NCBI GenBank assembly: GCA_028554645.1
Contig: JAQOOI010000075.1
Span: 310,001 to 374,000, forward strand
Length of the DNA: 64,000 nt
Reading direction: 5' to 3'
Source: Omphalotus guepiniiformis
Lineage: Eukaryota; Basidiomycota; Agaricomycetes; Agaricales; Omphalotaceae
The first letter of the stretch is position 1. Every line of letters begins with the position of its first letter. The position numbers and the translations under genes are program-made. The notes under the pieces were generated by a model that searched no databases, was not told the origin of the DNA, and saw only the letters and a program-made list of their open reading frames with translations. Shown here one piece after another: positions 35,701 through 46,443 of the stretch.

Positions 35701-37696
35701 TCAGGTCTTCACTAGATCGATCCCAGCCTCTAAGCTGCGGTCATCCGGTCTATCTCCGTGGTGTTGACTACCGAGATTTGCGCCCATTCTCATTTGTTCT
35801 TCCTCGAACAACTTCCTGCCCACGTCGGCTCGGAGCCCAAGATTCATCTTCGGGCCTTGGCCAGTGCCGCTACCCCGTGAAGGTGATGGCGAAGCGTGGA
35901 TGTAATCATTGAAGTTGAAGTCTGCTCCGGAGCTCGGATGTGGGCTTGCTTCCTTTCGAAGCCCCGAAGGGCTAGACGGGTAGTTAGTGGGGAAGGAGGA
36001 AGCAGGTAATGAGGGCGGGGGTAGTAGCTGAGAACTAGGAAGATTCTGGCCGCTGTGTGGACCACGGACGCTAGGTGAAGAGGGTCTGAGAGACCCTTCG
36101 ACTAGCTTGGAAGAAGGACGTTCTGCGGTGGGCTGCCTCTGACCCATGTCGCTTCCAATACTAGATATACTAGAATTGAAACTGCCTTCACCGCCTCTTA
36201 GAAGAGCGGATCCTCGAGGGGTGCTACTACCTGGCTCATCAGGAGTTGTATCGCCCGAATGCGTGGAGAACAATACGCGAGGTTTTGCACGCATAACACC
36301 AGTATGACTCACAAGTGCGCGGAAGGCTGCAGCATCTTTTGCGTCCTTATTCGAAGGCCGTGCAGGAGAGGGAGAGGTGGCGAGGAATAACATGAGATCA
36401 GCAGCTTCATTGTCAGTCGGCGCTGGCCGAGGCGTAGTCTGCTGTGCCGGTGTTTTCGAGCCAGGAGGAGGCGTACTGCTTCTATAGGAGGTAGACGCGA
36501 CAGACGAAGGCGCAGATGAGGGCGGCACAGCACCACTTATGGCAGGAGCTCCAAGCGGAAATGTTCGTGAAGAGCTTCGAGGTCGTTGCGAGTAAGTCGA
36601 GCCCGCTTCAGAACCATCTACACTCGATCGAGGAGACGAAGCGCTGCCAGCCATTGAAGGTCGGTGATGCAAAAGTAGGGAGGTAAGTGTTGCAGCAGCC
36701 TCCATATCTACGTCACCGTCAGCATCAACACCTTGAGCGCGTTTACGCTTTCCCTTGTCGGCTGTGCGTTTCCCACTCCGATCAGCTTTCGTAGGATCTG
36801 CGCGACGGCTTTTAGCTTGCGCGCGTGTTCCTTCTGCTATACTGCGGGTTACTTTTGTGTTCCGCACTCTGGGCGACATCGCCGGTCTCACCGGTGCAGC
36901 TACCGGTGGATCACTGGCATTGAGAATTGTACGAGCCTGATTAGCAGGCGGCGGTGCCAGTATTGAAGAGAATAGTGTTTGTGCCTTTGGACTCCTCGGA
37001 GGCTCAACGATACCGGAGGAAGTTCCAACGTTCCCATTTATAGAGGGGTGACTCGACCGACCACCAAGAGGGGCTGGAGGAGCCATAGGCCCCAAGCTTC
37101 CTCGTCGCAGTGGACTTGCGACCATATTTCCAGTAGGCTGTGTGGCAGGATGATTGTAATTATTGCTGTTACCCGGAGCTTTACGTTTCGCGGCGCTGCT
37201 GCGGGAAGAAAGCGTGGTGGGTGACAAAAGTTGGGCTTGAGCTTCGAGGTCGCTTAAAGGCACGCTAGTAGCATTATGCGTTGTTTTGAAGGAAGCGTAA
37301 GAGAGACGAGTCCTCAGTGCCCGAGTGAACTGAATGTGAAGAGATAGGAGCGAGATTAGTTTCTTGCACAACAATAATCGGAAAATCGCTGCAGAGCATC
37401 CTTATACTATGCATGCGATACTTTATCGACTCGTGTATGAGACTGTGTTACAGAGAGCAAAGCCCTCATCACAGACATCAAACGACGCGTCTGGGAGGGA
37501 GAAAAAAAGTATGAGGGAAAACACTCACGTTGGAGAGTTCAGCCCTGGCCAAAAACTTCTGAACAGCTTGCTTCCGCTTCTCTCTCTCAACAGGCTCCGA
37601 GGAAGACGATGCTGTGGCCTGAGGTGCGACTGGTACGTGCTGGAGGTACGCCATAGGTGGTGATGGCGACGTGGCGGAAGAGGAAGGAGTAGCCAT
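35701..37696 (-). CDS. WHI5: Whi5/Nrm1-like G1/S transcriptional repressor
   Basis: Two exons. ATG 37696 begins MATPSSSATSPSPPMAYLQH; the exon ends in AVQKFLARAELSN at a gtgagt donor and joins FTRALRTRLSYASFKTTHN, matching the short Whi5 family motif. Much of the rest is disordered, rich in Ser/Pro with many SP/TP sites for cyclin-dependent kinase. A basic patch (ADKGKRKRAQG) could be a nuclear signal. Near the middle, AADLMLFLATSPSPARP matches the GTB motif by which Whi5, Nrm1 and Stb1 bind SBF/MBF. The protein probably restrains G1/S genes and is removed by CDK phosphorylation. Whether it is Whi5-like or Nrm1-like cannot be told here. Confidence 0.8.
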
Positions 37697-37982
37697 ATAC
37701 GCGTGTCAGAAGGAGAAACGACGAACAAGAAGATAGCTACGCTCGTCGCTGTGGACGGCGATGAAGAGGATGAGGAACAGACGAGCACGATGAGCACGGG
37801 GGCGTCGAGAGCGGGTGTTGGAGATCCAGCTGACAGTGCCAAACGCGACGACGCGTATCGGCAATTGCCGGCCATCGGTTTTCCCGCACAGAGCATCCGG
37901 GGTTAACTTTACACGTTACGCCCCGGTTAGACCTCTCATAATATTTCTCATGTTTTGCACAAAATATATTATTATACATGTT

Positions 37983-39605
37983 TCATTTTCTGTCCCAATA
38001 CCATCGAGGTAGAAACCCATTCCTTTCTTCGCCTCCTGACACTTCATCTACACCGTCAACATCCAGTCTCTGCACACTGACACCCTCGTTGGGTACGAAT
38101 TCTACTCGCCACACCGTATCGTCACTCGGATCAGTTTCCCGAATGGTGTGCTTCAGGAACGACAAGAAACGGACGCCCCAGTCTAGGCAAACAGCTGGGT
38201 CCCATGCCCCAGGCTTTCCGCGAACCATACGTGGTATATGGATTGTCTTGAATGCCTGTGTCGCAGTCAACTGTCCTGACGGCGTTCGAAATCCGACAAT
38301 GATTTCCTGCAAACAATGTGATTAATTTGTGATGCAACAACATGATCATGATTCAAACTGCATGACCGATTATTCCGACTTACGGGTACTCCAAGGAGGA
38401 ATGACTGGAAGTAGAACTTCAGTAATTTTCTAGAAACTTCTCGTCAGCAAGTGCGGAAGAGAGACCGGGCACTTTTCACTTACTTTTCAAACCTGGCTTC
38501 ATCCCTCGCTCCACGAATTGTAAGAGACGTTTTCAACTCCACGAATGAGTCTGTAGTGCCTGAATACCGCTCTAGAAATGAATTTTTTTCATCAATGACG
38601 ACCAGAGGCGCGATAACAATGAACCAACCTCGAACGCAATCAACTTCACCTCCGATGATAAGTCTCGTATCTCCCAATTTCGTTCGCACGACACTACACC
38701 ACTGTGAGTTCCTTGGAGATAGCATTATCAATCAGTCTGTCTTACCAACCCAATGATTACACCTACGTGTTCACATCTCCTCCCCAACCCGGTGGGTCAT
38801 GCCTATGACTGGGAGTTACATCATGGGATTGCCCCTTCAAAGGCGGCGAGTCCGAGGTTCCATAACTCTCAAACGCGTATCCGTAGTACATCATCTTTCT
38901 TAATCGAGGCTCAACGTTATTTCTATGCCATCCAGTTGAATTTCCGTCAGACGCAATTGAAGTGGATTGAAACTTACTTGTCTGCCAATTTACTTTCGGT
39001 TAGATGCTCCTCAAAATATAACGTTCCGCTGACGAGCATCACATTCATACAAAAGCTATCTCTTTCTTCATAGGGAGCCGTCAATAATCTCCCTCAATCA
39101 AAATATCCGAAGTCAGTTATTGAGGTGAGGAGAAACTGAAGCAAAAGACTACACACCTAGTCATGACACCTCTCCAACAAACGACACCCACATCCTCTAA
39201 AGCGACTCGTTTCTCGTCCTTGACTCGAGCAATTGCTCTTAAGAGGCTATCGAGCCTACCCTTTTCCTCTGGCCTTCTAATCCATCTCTCGTAACCATAC
39301 CCAAGCTGAGCGCCAATAGGAGGTTCGGAGTAATACCGCATCGCAGAGTTGGTGAATTCAAACTCATGCGTAGGCGTGTAAGAGAATGATATGATGGGGG
39401 TTGGTTGTTGAAATGGAACAGCCTTGGGCGGGTGTGAGGAGGACAGAGCAGGAAAAGATAGACGTTGAACTACATGCTGAGGGTGCAAAGTGGATTCAGA
39501 GGAAGACGGTTGGTCGTCGGTATCACTTTTGTAGTCGAGACGAGGTTTGGTAGTAGGACGTCCAGCATCTACGTCGAGGACACTGGAAATATCGCGTTTT
39601 GACAT
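37983..39605 (-). CDS. RAI1: Rai1/DXO-family decapping nuclease
   Basis: Start ATG 39605 (MSKRDISSVLDVDAG); the preceding in-frame codons have no ATG. Successive exons give GYERWIRRPEEKGRLDSLLR, VGVVCWRGVMTR, LLTAPYEERDSFCMNVMLVS, GTLYFEEHL, NNVEPRLRKMMYYGYAFESY, then GWGGDVNT, GGEVDCVR, FVELKTS and LLKFYFQSFLLGVP. The catalytic acidic residues (GGEVDC) and the E-x-K motif (VELKTS) are present. The family removes incomplete or NAD caps from RNA and activates the Rat1 exonuclease in the nucleus. A small intron separates GGEVDCVR from ERYSGTTD. The gene lies downstream of the Whi5-like gene on the same strand, about 290 bp away. Confidence 0.9.
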
Positions 39606-40601
39606 GCTTGTAGCAGAGAAACGATGGTGCAAACTTTCGCTGATAGCTCAAACAGAGCACTTCAATTCACGAACGAGATCAGAATTGAGAAAGCAGCTAG
39701 CAGTGCCAGTTGCTATTTAGTATGATTAGATTTAGGCTGAGGGTGCCAAACCGTATTTGGATCTCAATTGCTTGCCAAACACCGCAAGTCCAGCTTTGAA
39801 CTTTGATCTCTTCCAGCTCTCTTCTCATTTCCAGCCGTCCTTCCAACGTTGAACTTGAAGCTTTGAGGTTACAGCTGCCCCGAAACGACTCCATTGCGCT
39901 CTCACTCATCTCAGGTGAAAAACCAACGGATCAACTCCTGGTGCTTTGACTTGGCTTTGACCTTCTGCTTCAAATTCAATGGCCCGATATTCTGTCATCC
40001 TGACGGTCAAGATACGGACGCTCGTACGCATAAAGTTCCTGATTTGGAAGAAAAAAAGGAAGGCGCTCGAGTGCTCGAGGAGTTGTAGACGTTTCATTGA
40101 TGGACAATGACCGGGGTCCGGGACCACTTGGGCTGACTACGCGAGGCCATATTGAGCCACACATGCTGGATTCTCTTTGTACCTGATACTGGTCACTGCA
40201 ATCAAAGCGCCGCGGTCATGAGGGGTCCTGGCTTGGTGGTACGCGGACGATTATCTCGAAGAGGTAAACAAAATAAACAAGACAAAGTACATCCTGGACG
40301 TCATGTATTTCTCGAGTGGTTCGTTAAGCTATGATGATCCTCAAAGTGGTAAGTGGTAATGTCTTAGTGGCCATGTCCACTGATGATCATTGGCCATTGT
40401 CCGTTTCAGTGTCCCCCAGACTCGTGGATTGGCTTTGCCTGGGCTGCGTGTGCCACTGCTGCTTTGATATGGCATATATAAAGAGAATGCGCCAGCGTCA
40501 AGGTCTTTCATCACAACAACTATCCACTCTCATTGACACTTGCTTTTCGAGCTACGTTCTTTTTTTTCTCCAACCATCTTTCAAAAGATCTCATTTAATC
40601 A
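39606..40601. other. Divergent intergenic region
   Basis: About 1 kb between two divergent starts. A minus-strand frame of 70 codons (39697-39909) starts with ATG but has no recognisable feature. No repeat stands out besides the TATA box noted separately. Confidence 0.45.
40475..40482 (+). promoter_or_regulatory. TATA box of Cys-motif/coiled-coil gene
   Basis: TATATAAA lies 120 bp upstream of the ATG at 40602 and is followed by a CT-rich stretch, a typical arrangement for a regulated fungal promoter. Confidence 0.5.
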
Positions 40602-41662
40602 ATGGCAATGTTTTGTGAGTCTAACACACTTTCTTTGGGTTTTCAGACATTTCTAATTGGTATCCCCATCGCTCTACAGTCAAGAAGGATCCTCTCCCTG
40701 CTGATTGGCCTTCCGCTTCGCATAACAAGTGTAACAACGCTAGCTGCACTTATCCCAACCTCCCTCAGCCCGCGCCTGGCCGGTACAATTGTCGTGGTTG
40801 CGAGAGTGGTACCTATGTAGTCACCTTAAGAGTGGCGAAAGAGGTCGACGCTCGCTGCCGTCGCGTCTTCGACGAGGAAAAGCAGAATAAGCTCAAGATG
40901 CAGCAGGAAGAAATAGCCAAAAAGAAGGCCGAAGAAGCGAAGAAACGTGAACTTGCGAGGCAAGCGGAACAGCAGCGCGCAGCTGTAGAACGTCAGCGGA
41001 AGGATGCAGCTATTCAAGCAGCTACTCGACAACGGAGGGCAGACGTTGCTCAGAAGCATCGTGAGCAGCAGGAGAGAGAAGCAGCTGCCCAGCAGCAGCA
41101 GCGCGCATTCCTGGAGCAGAAATGCAGGGAAGAGGCTGCCCACCAGCAACGCGCACTCCTAGAGCAGCAACGCAGGGAAGAGGCTGCCCAGCAGGAACGC
41201 GCAGTCCTGGAGCAGCAACGCAGGGACGAGGCTGTCTACCACCAAAGGTCGAGGGAAAGGGTTGCCCAACACATACACGCACTTGAGACTCAGCGGACCA
41301 TGAAAGAGGTCATTGAGATGGGAGATTCAATGTGGGTCGATTACGAACGCAGACTTGAGACTCAGCGGGCCCTCGAACAGGGCTCTCAGATGGGGGAATC
41401 TTCTTACCAGGGTCCAAACTTGTACGAGTGTCAGACGAGCCCTAGGACCGAGGCGAGGAGAGCGAAGTTATCCGAGCGTTCCGATGCTTCTTTGGGTCGT
41501 CGGGGTGCGTACCGTAGGCAGAACTCTGCAGGTGATAGCAGCCATGGACATGGTGTATCGTGTGCTGCTTCTCCAGCACAAGGTGGTTACGCTTGCGTCC
41601 AACATCGTACTGCAGCCTATTATGCACACTCCGCTGGTGTCGAGCGCCCAGGATATTTTTAG
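40602..41662 (+). CDS. Uncharacterised protein with Cys-pair motif and long Gln/Glu/Arg coiled coil
   Basis: Exon 1 (40602-40614) encodes MAMF and joins 40647 across a 32-nt intron, giving YISNWYPHRSTVKKDPLPAD. The N-terminal domain has NKCNNASC and YNCRGCESG, a CX4CX14CX2C arrangement that could bind zinc. From about residue 75 a highly charged coiled coil follows (DEEKQNKLKMQQEEIAKKKA onward), containing three copies of a 16-residue repeat encoded by a 48-bp unit (about 41098-41241). A second, weaker repeat (ETQRTMKEV.., ETQRALEQG..) comes next, then a Tyr/Ser/Gly tail. I do not know the family. A TATA box precedes it. Confidence 0.6.
41098..41241 (+). repeat. 48-bp in-frame tandem repeat, three copies
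   Basis: Three consecutive 48-bp units encode QRAFLEQKCREEAAHQ, QRALLEQQRREEAAQQ and ERAVLEQQRRDEAVYH. The length is a multiple of three, so copy-number change would keep the coiled coil in frame. Confidence 0.75.
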
Positions 41663-42252
41663 GGTGGCGAATCAGTGAAGCAGTCAGTCGTCAGGAGGAT
41701 GACCTACATCGTGTAGGCCGAGCATCTATAGCAGCGGGTTGCAGGTCCACTCGCCGGCTGAGGTTATTTATTACACATTTGTATCCGTGTTTCGTTGCAT
41801 TCACTATCGTATAATAAAGTCTTTTTCTTCTTTTTTTTTCTGTTGCGATATTACTTGACCCGGTGATTCGTGCAAGAGTTGTACTTCCCTTTAGGAACCT
41901 GCTGGATGAAATGTTGGAATCAATTCCGATGGTTCACGATGTCGTAGTGCTTTTAATGTCTCTGAGTTGGAAGAGAACATAACATCCAGTCCACTCTATA
42001 CAATTACAGTGAGGAATTATCTACTAGTTCTCCAATGTTCATTTCGTCGAAGTGGTGAAATCCCCTCTCTGTTGGTAAGGCCACGCTACCTCCATCTATC
42101 TCTGGGTTCTGACCGTTATAGCGCGTCCAATATCGAGTAAATGAATAATATTTCTATGCCATGATGATTATAATACAATGTGCGATACAGGAACACAAAA
42201 GAAAATAAAAATATAGTGTGTAGCATGAACAGTTTTATGATGGCTGCTGAGC
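41663..42252. other. Convergent intergenic region
   Basis: About 590 bp between two 3' ends. A T-rich run at 41820-41840 follows an AATAAA-like word (41814), consistent with polyadenylation of the plus-strand gene. No gene seen. Confidence 0.5.
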
Positions 42253-43595
42253 TTATCCCAAAACCTTCTTAACACCCTCCTTTTGTGAGGACGTCAGCCG
42301 ATCTGGGAACTGCACATCCCACTTCACTATCAAATCGCCCTTCTGCTTCACGCTACCATCCTTTCTGATAGGCATGCCTTCACCAGGTATTGTCGTCTCC
42401 TGCCCAGGCTTGACCACTCCACTCGGGATTGGCACCTGCAGCCTCCTGCCGTCAAGTAGCTCGACAATTTTCTTCCCTCCGTCGTGTGTCAGCGCCTCAA
42501 CCAACGGTATTGGCACTCGGCATACGAGATCGTTCCCTTCGCGCGTAAACGTATCATGAGGTTTCTCTTCAACGACGAACACCAAATCCTGAGCTTCGCC
42601 GCTCGGCTGCTCATTGCCTGCGCGCGCGAACCGTATCTTCGTCCCGCTCTTCCATCCTGGATGAATCTGGATGTCAAGCACTTTTTGCTCTGTCGTACCG
42701 TCTAGTAACCGACGGCCGACTTTCAGATGCTTGACAGTACCGGTGTACAGGTCCTGTAAGGAGATTTTGAGGGGACGTGTGATCTCAGAAGGTGTTGCTT
42801 GGGAATGTTGGCGGTTTCCAGTTGTTCGTGAACGTTGCGGCATACCCCCAGGCATGCTACTGCTAAAGAACGTCCCATCCATGGAGTCGTCGTCATCGGT
42901 GGCGAAACTGGAAAAGTTCCTGCTCGGACCAGAGCGTCGACCGCCACCCAAACCTCCTCCAAGACCTCCTCCAAGACCTCCAAGACCCCCCAAACCAAAT
43001 CCACCGCCGAATATCTGCCTATTGACAACGGGTCAGCTTCGGGCAAGATATTTCACGAGGAAAAGACAACTTACTCAAAGATCTTGTTAGGGTCCGAAGG
43101 GTTGAACCCTCCCGAGCTTTGGAAGTGACCTGACGAGCCGGGTCCAGATGTGAAGGTGAAGGTGCCTCCGCCACCAGGGAATCCTCCACCAGGGAAACTG
43201 CTGAAACCCGAGAAGCCATCGGGCCCTGCACCTGCTCCAGGTGCCGGACCACCACCTTTGAGACCCTCCTCGCCGAACTGGTCGTATACAGCTCGTTTGT
43301 TTTTGTCACTCAGGACTTCAAAGGCTTCTGAGATCTGCAAGAACAATGTCTGTGAATTTCAGTGATCCACATAGTGAGCGACTTGGCTTACCTCTTTGAA
43401 CTTCTTCGATGCTTCCTCAGATCCACTGTTTCTATCCGGATGCCATTTCAGAGCCTGGTCAAAGAGGTTTAGTCTTTTACTCTACTGACGGCGATCTGGG
43501 AGCACACGACGTACCATTTTCTTATAAGCCTTCTTGATTTCATTTTCGTCTGCGTTCTTGTCAACGCCCAATAGCTTGTAGTAGTCGGTACCCAT
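42253..43595 (-). CDS. SIS1: Type II DnaJ (Hsp40) chaperone, Sis1-like
   Basis: Start ATG 43595 ([20 protein letters not shown]). The J domain has [20 protein letters not shown] with the HPD triad that stimulates Hsp70 ATPase, then [21 protein letters not shown] long Gly/Phe-rich region follows ([20 protein letters not shown], then GGLGG repeats after an intron). The C-terminal substrate-binding domains carry [32 protein letters not shown] and [20 protein letters not shown], and there is no CXXCXGXG zinc region, so it is class II. Sis1 supports translation initiation, prion handling and misfolded-protein sorting. Introns interrupt the J domain three times. Confidence 0.93.
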
Positions 43596-43872
43596 AGTGT
43601 AGATGTTTTGTTTAGTGGTACAGTAACGGGGCAGACAACATAATAGATGTATGTATATTTGTCGAAAAGGTGTGGTATATCTATTGAACAGCTATGTTAC
43701 TCGCAAGTACCAGTACTTTCTAGCAATTACTATATGACGTCGTGGACTGGAAACTGCGACCTGTCACGTGACTGTCCCTCCTCCACCGGATTATCGGTCC
43801 GAGACTCCGAGAATCGAAAAGCCTTGCAACTAGTAACTGAAAACGTAGACTGAGTACGCTTCTGCTGTGACA
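43596..43872. promoter_or_regulatory. SIS1 / VTC1-like bidirectional promoter with E-box palindrome
   Basis: The 277 bp interval contains the perfect 10-bp palindrome GTCACGTGAC at 43763-43772 and a CRE-like TGACGTC at 43735-43741. CACGTG is the core site of Pho4-type and Cbf1-type bHLH factors, and Pho4 activates VTC genes in yeast. No clean array of heat-shock elements was found for SIS1. Confidence 0.5.
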
Positions 43873-44700
43873 ATGTCTTCCTCGAATCCCAGTGCAAGGC
43901 CCCGTAAAGATTTCTTGAATAACGACAGACCAGACTCGATTATTCGAAGATCATGGCATGCAATGTCCGATATGTTTTCGCCATTTTCTGCGGCGGCTCT
44001 GGCTACTCTCCCAAACACTGTACGACCATCGCGATATACTCGAGCAGACGCTATTCCAGAAACTGAGCAAGATGATCATGGTCATCAACCGACTGTACGA
44101 GATTACCATGCTATCAATTATTTACCTCCCCAGGTCAGGGTGCCCAAGAAGATTGCGACGCCTATCAGAGTTGAAGGGAAGGTTTGGTTTGCAAACGAAA
44201 GAAGTACGTAGCTGACCTACTATAGCTTGCTGAGGTTGCTTATCAAAATATCTTTCTATAGCGTGGGTCGCCTGGTTGAACTTGGCGGTCTTGCTGGGGA
44301 CACTAGCTCTTGCATTGTTCAATGCTTCCGAGGATGTTGTAGCTCGAAAATTTGCCTACGCCTACGCTTTGATTAGCATTGGTGTTATTGTACGTCGTTC
44401 CGCTTCTTCAGAAAACTATCCTCTGACAAAATACAGATTTATGGCTACCTTCTCTACCAGCATCGAATCACTATGATAAGAAAGCGAGATCCTGGCCATT
44501 TTGGTAAACCTTTCAGCTCATTTGTCTGCCTGTCATTCATGAACTGCTGTTGCAGATGCAATAGCCGGACCAGTCATCGTCAGTGCCCTCCTTTTCTTTG
44601 CAATTCTTGCCAACTTTGTCATTCGAGGTAACTATATTCAATATCTTTCGATTTCCACTCCTCGAACTGACTACCTGTTCCTGTAGTGCGCGAACTGTAA
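43873..44700 (+). CDS. VTC1: VTC1-like vacuolar transporter chaperone subunit (DUF202) with long N-terminal extension
   Basis: The conserved part reads RVPKKIATPIRVEGKVWFAN ER/TWVAWLNLAVLLGTLALAL, followed by a second helix (FAYAYALISIGVIIYGYLLY), QHRITMIRKRDPGHF and a third (GPVIVSALLFFAILANFVIR). The three helices and the R-D-P-G-x-F loop are typical of Vtc1, the small membrane subunit of the polyphosphate polymerase complex. Unlike the roughly 130-residue yeast protein, about 100 Ser/Asp-rich residues precede the domain. I end the model at VREL-stop (44698-44700). An alternative treats 44687-44696 as a 10-nt exon and runs to 44875. The divergent neighbour is SIS1. Confidence 0.8.
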
Positions 44701-45650
44701 GCAAACGGTCGTATGAATTAGACCCGCCCCGGATTTGCTAACAGATCATCCATTTAGTCGAGAAAAAAACATACCCATCCCTGGAGCGGGTTTATTCGCA
44801 GCGTTCACTGGCCAACAGAACGTGAATATTTCCTATTCAGAACCCGCCTATCTTGGGCTCAGTCAACAGACGTAACGAACGAACGCGGCACATCTAGTGG
44901 TGGCTTCTCTACCTTGGAATGATACGTACGTTTGTATAAAACAACCTATGCTGGTGACGAAAAATTCATGTTTTATCTGCCTGCTTCTTGAGTTCAACTG
45001 CTGCCAGAACGGTCGGCAGGCTTTCTCTAGCTGCTTGGTATTGTTCCTGTACTTGTGCCCATCGATGTCACACCTAATGCATTTCTAAAGTCGCAGTAGA
45101 GATTGGCGGTTGGAAGTCACTCTTTCCACCGATGCAGTGAATGTCAAACGACGCCTCCCCGATTGTTTCATGTTTTGTCGGACAGACAGCTGAACTCCTG
45201 TCACTGCCCTATGTCACACTTCACCTAGCCAAGGAACTATGAAATTTAATCGAACAAGCAGTTTCGAATTCTTAAAACTGATGCACTGGTATAGACTACA
45301 TACAAAGGAACAATCTGCACACCCAAAGTTCTTCATATCACAGCAACGCGCCTTTAGTCTACAAGAGTAGCAGTGGAAAGTCCGGCATACACTGCGCCTC
45401 GAACAAAATCTCTCGTACAATCCTCATACCAACAGTTTCCAAGATTTTGACGCACACTGCCATAATGTATCCGAGTTGACGGAAATGCAGTATTGGCGCG
45501 GAGCCTCTGGACCAAGAGCAGAACGCAGGAGTAAGGAACGGCCAGCCGCACCCCTCGTAGCTGCTCCTCTCCTCGTTCAACTAAACAAGGAACTGTAAGA
45601 TTCTAGATGTGCCCTAAAACACGACATCAATGAAACCGCCGATTCCACGC
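44701..45650. other. Convergent intergenic region
   Basis: About 950 bp. The first 175 bp could be coding if the alternative VTC1 3' exon is used. The rest shows only short frames on both strands and nothing recognisable. Confidence 0.4.
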
Positions 45651-46199
45651 TTATTTATGAACGTACGAGTGTGCTTTCGCAGTTTGCTTCTGTACAATCC
45701 ACCTCAGCCACTTCGGACAGCTACCTTCAATGCGTTCACTAACTCGCGTAGAGTTTTCGCCAACTTCTTCAAAAACCCGCAACTTCCAAACCCGAATACC
45801 CGAGTCCGATATACTTTCGTACAACGCTGTCTTAGCGTTCTCGTCCCATGTTAAAGTGCCAGACAGATGCACATCGTGTGTCGTGAGGAACAGAATAGGG
45901 ACACTCTCTGTGAGCTTAAAGAATTGTCGAGGAAGAATGCGCCTGGGTGTTTCGGAGTCTCCTGCCGAGGGAAGTGTCCTAACGTGAATGTCGGACAGAG
46001 AAGCAGATTCAGGAATAGAGACGGTATCGGATTGTAAAAGCTCGACGTTGGTGCATAGTGAAGAGAGATGGCAGACACGTTCATGGCCCTTGGCTGTTCC
46101 AATGACGGAGAAAACATCGACTAGAGGATATGGGATAACGACTTCGTAGCTGTGTTTGAAGTTTGGCTCAAATCCTGGTGCTTTCGACTCGGAAGACAT
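45651..46199 (-). CDS. SRPBCC/START-like small protein, function unknown
   Basis: A single uninterrupted frame of 182 codons beginning MSSESKAPGFEPNFKHSYEV. The pattern YEVVIPYPLVDVFSVIGTAK (strand, then helix), later ILFLTTHDVHLSGTLTWDEN, TALYESISDSGIRVWKLRVF and VSERIEGSCPKWLRWIVQKQ (long C-terminal helix) resembles polyketide-cyclase/START-like SRPBCC folds, which bind lipids or other hydrophobic ligands. That assignment rests on pattern only. It is one of the few intronless genes here and shares a promoter region of about 244 bp with the divergent FunK1 kinase. Confidence 0.65.
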   Translation of the reverse strand: MSSESKAPGFEPNFKHSYEVVIPYPLVDVFSVIGTAKGHERVCHLSSLCTNVELLQSDTVSIPESASLSDIHVRTLPSAGDSETPRRILPRQFFKLTESVPILFLTTHDVHLSGTLTWDENAKTALYESISDSGIRVWKLRVFEEVGENSTRVSERIEGSCPKWLRWIVQKQTAKAHSYVHK

Positions 46200-46443
46200 T
46201 TGGTTGGGGATTTGGACGTAGTAGAGAAGAATAGCCCAGTGCTTTTCCTTTCCCGAGATCGCCGAGGGTTATTTGATTATGTGGCGTAAGTGATGTAAGA
46301 GCCATATCTAAGACTAAGACATGACATCTTCGGTGCTTCCAAGCTACTGTCGCGTACTGTATATTCGACATCTCCTTCACCCACCATCCCAATGACCACT
46401 GATAGGACAAGCAGACCAGCTCATTAATACCCCCATTAAAGCC
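46200..46443. promoter_or_regulatory. Bidirectional promoter, SRPBCC-like / FunK1
   Basis: A 244 bp interval between divergent starts, with no distinctive motif recognised. Confidence 0.35.

Noticed and set aside
39697..39909. 70-codon minus-strand frame with an ATG
   Set aside because: No domain or exon partners; likely chance in a divergent promoter.
43596..43872. Heat-shock elements for SIS1
   Set aside because: Single TTC/GAA-like triplets occur, but no run of three correctly spaced units.
45359..45580. Minus-strand 73-codon frame near 45.4 kb
   Set aside because: Overlaps a second frame of similar length and has no motif; probably non-coding.
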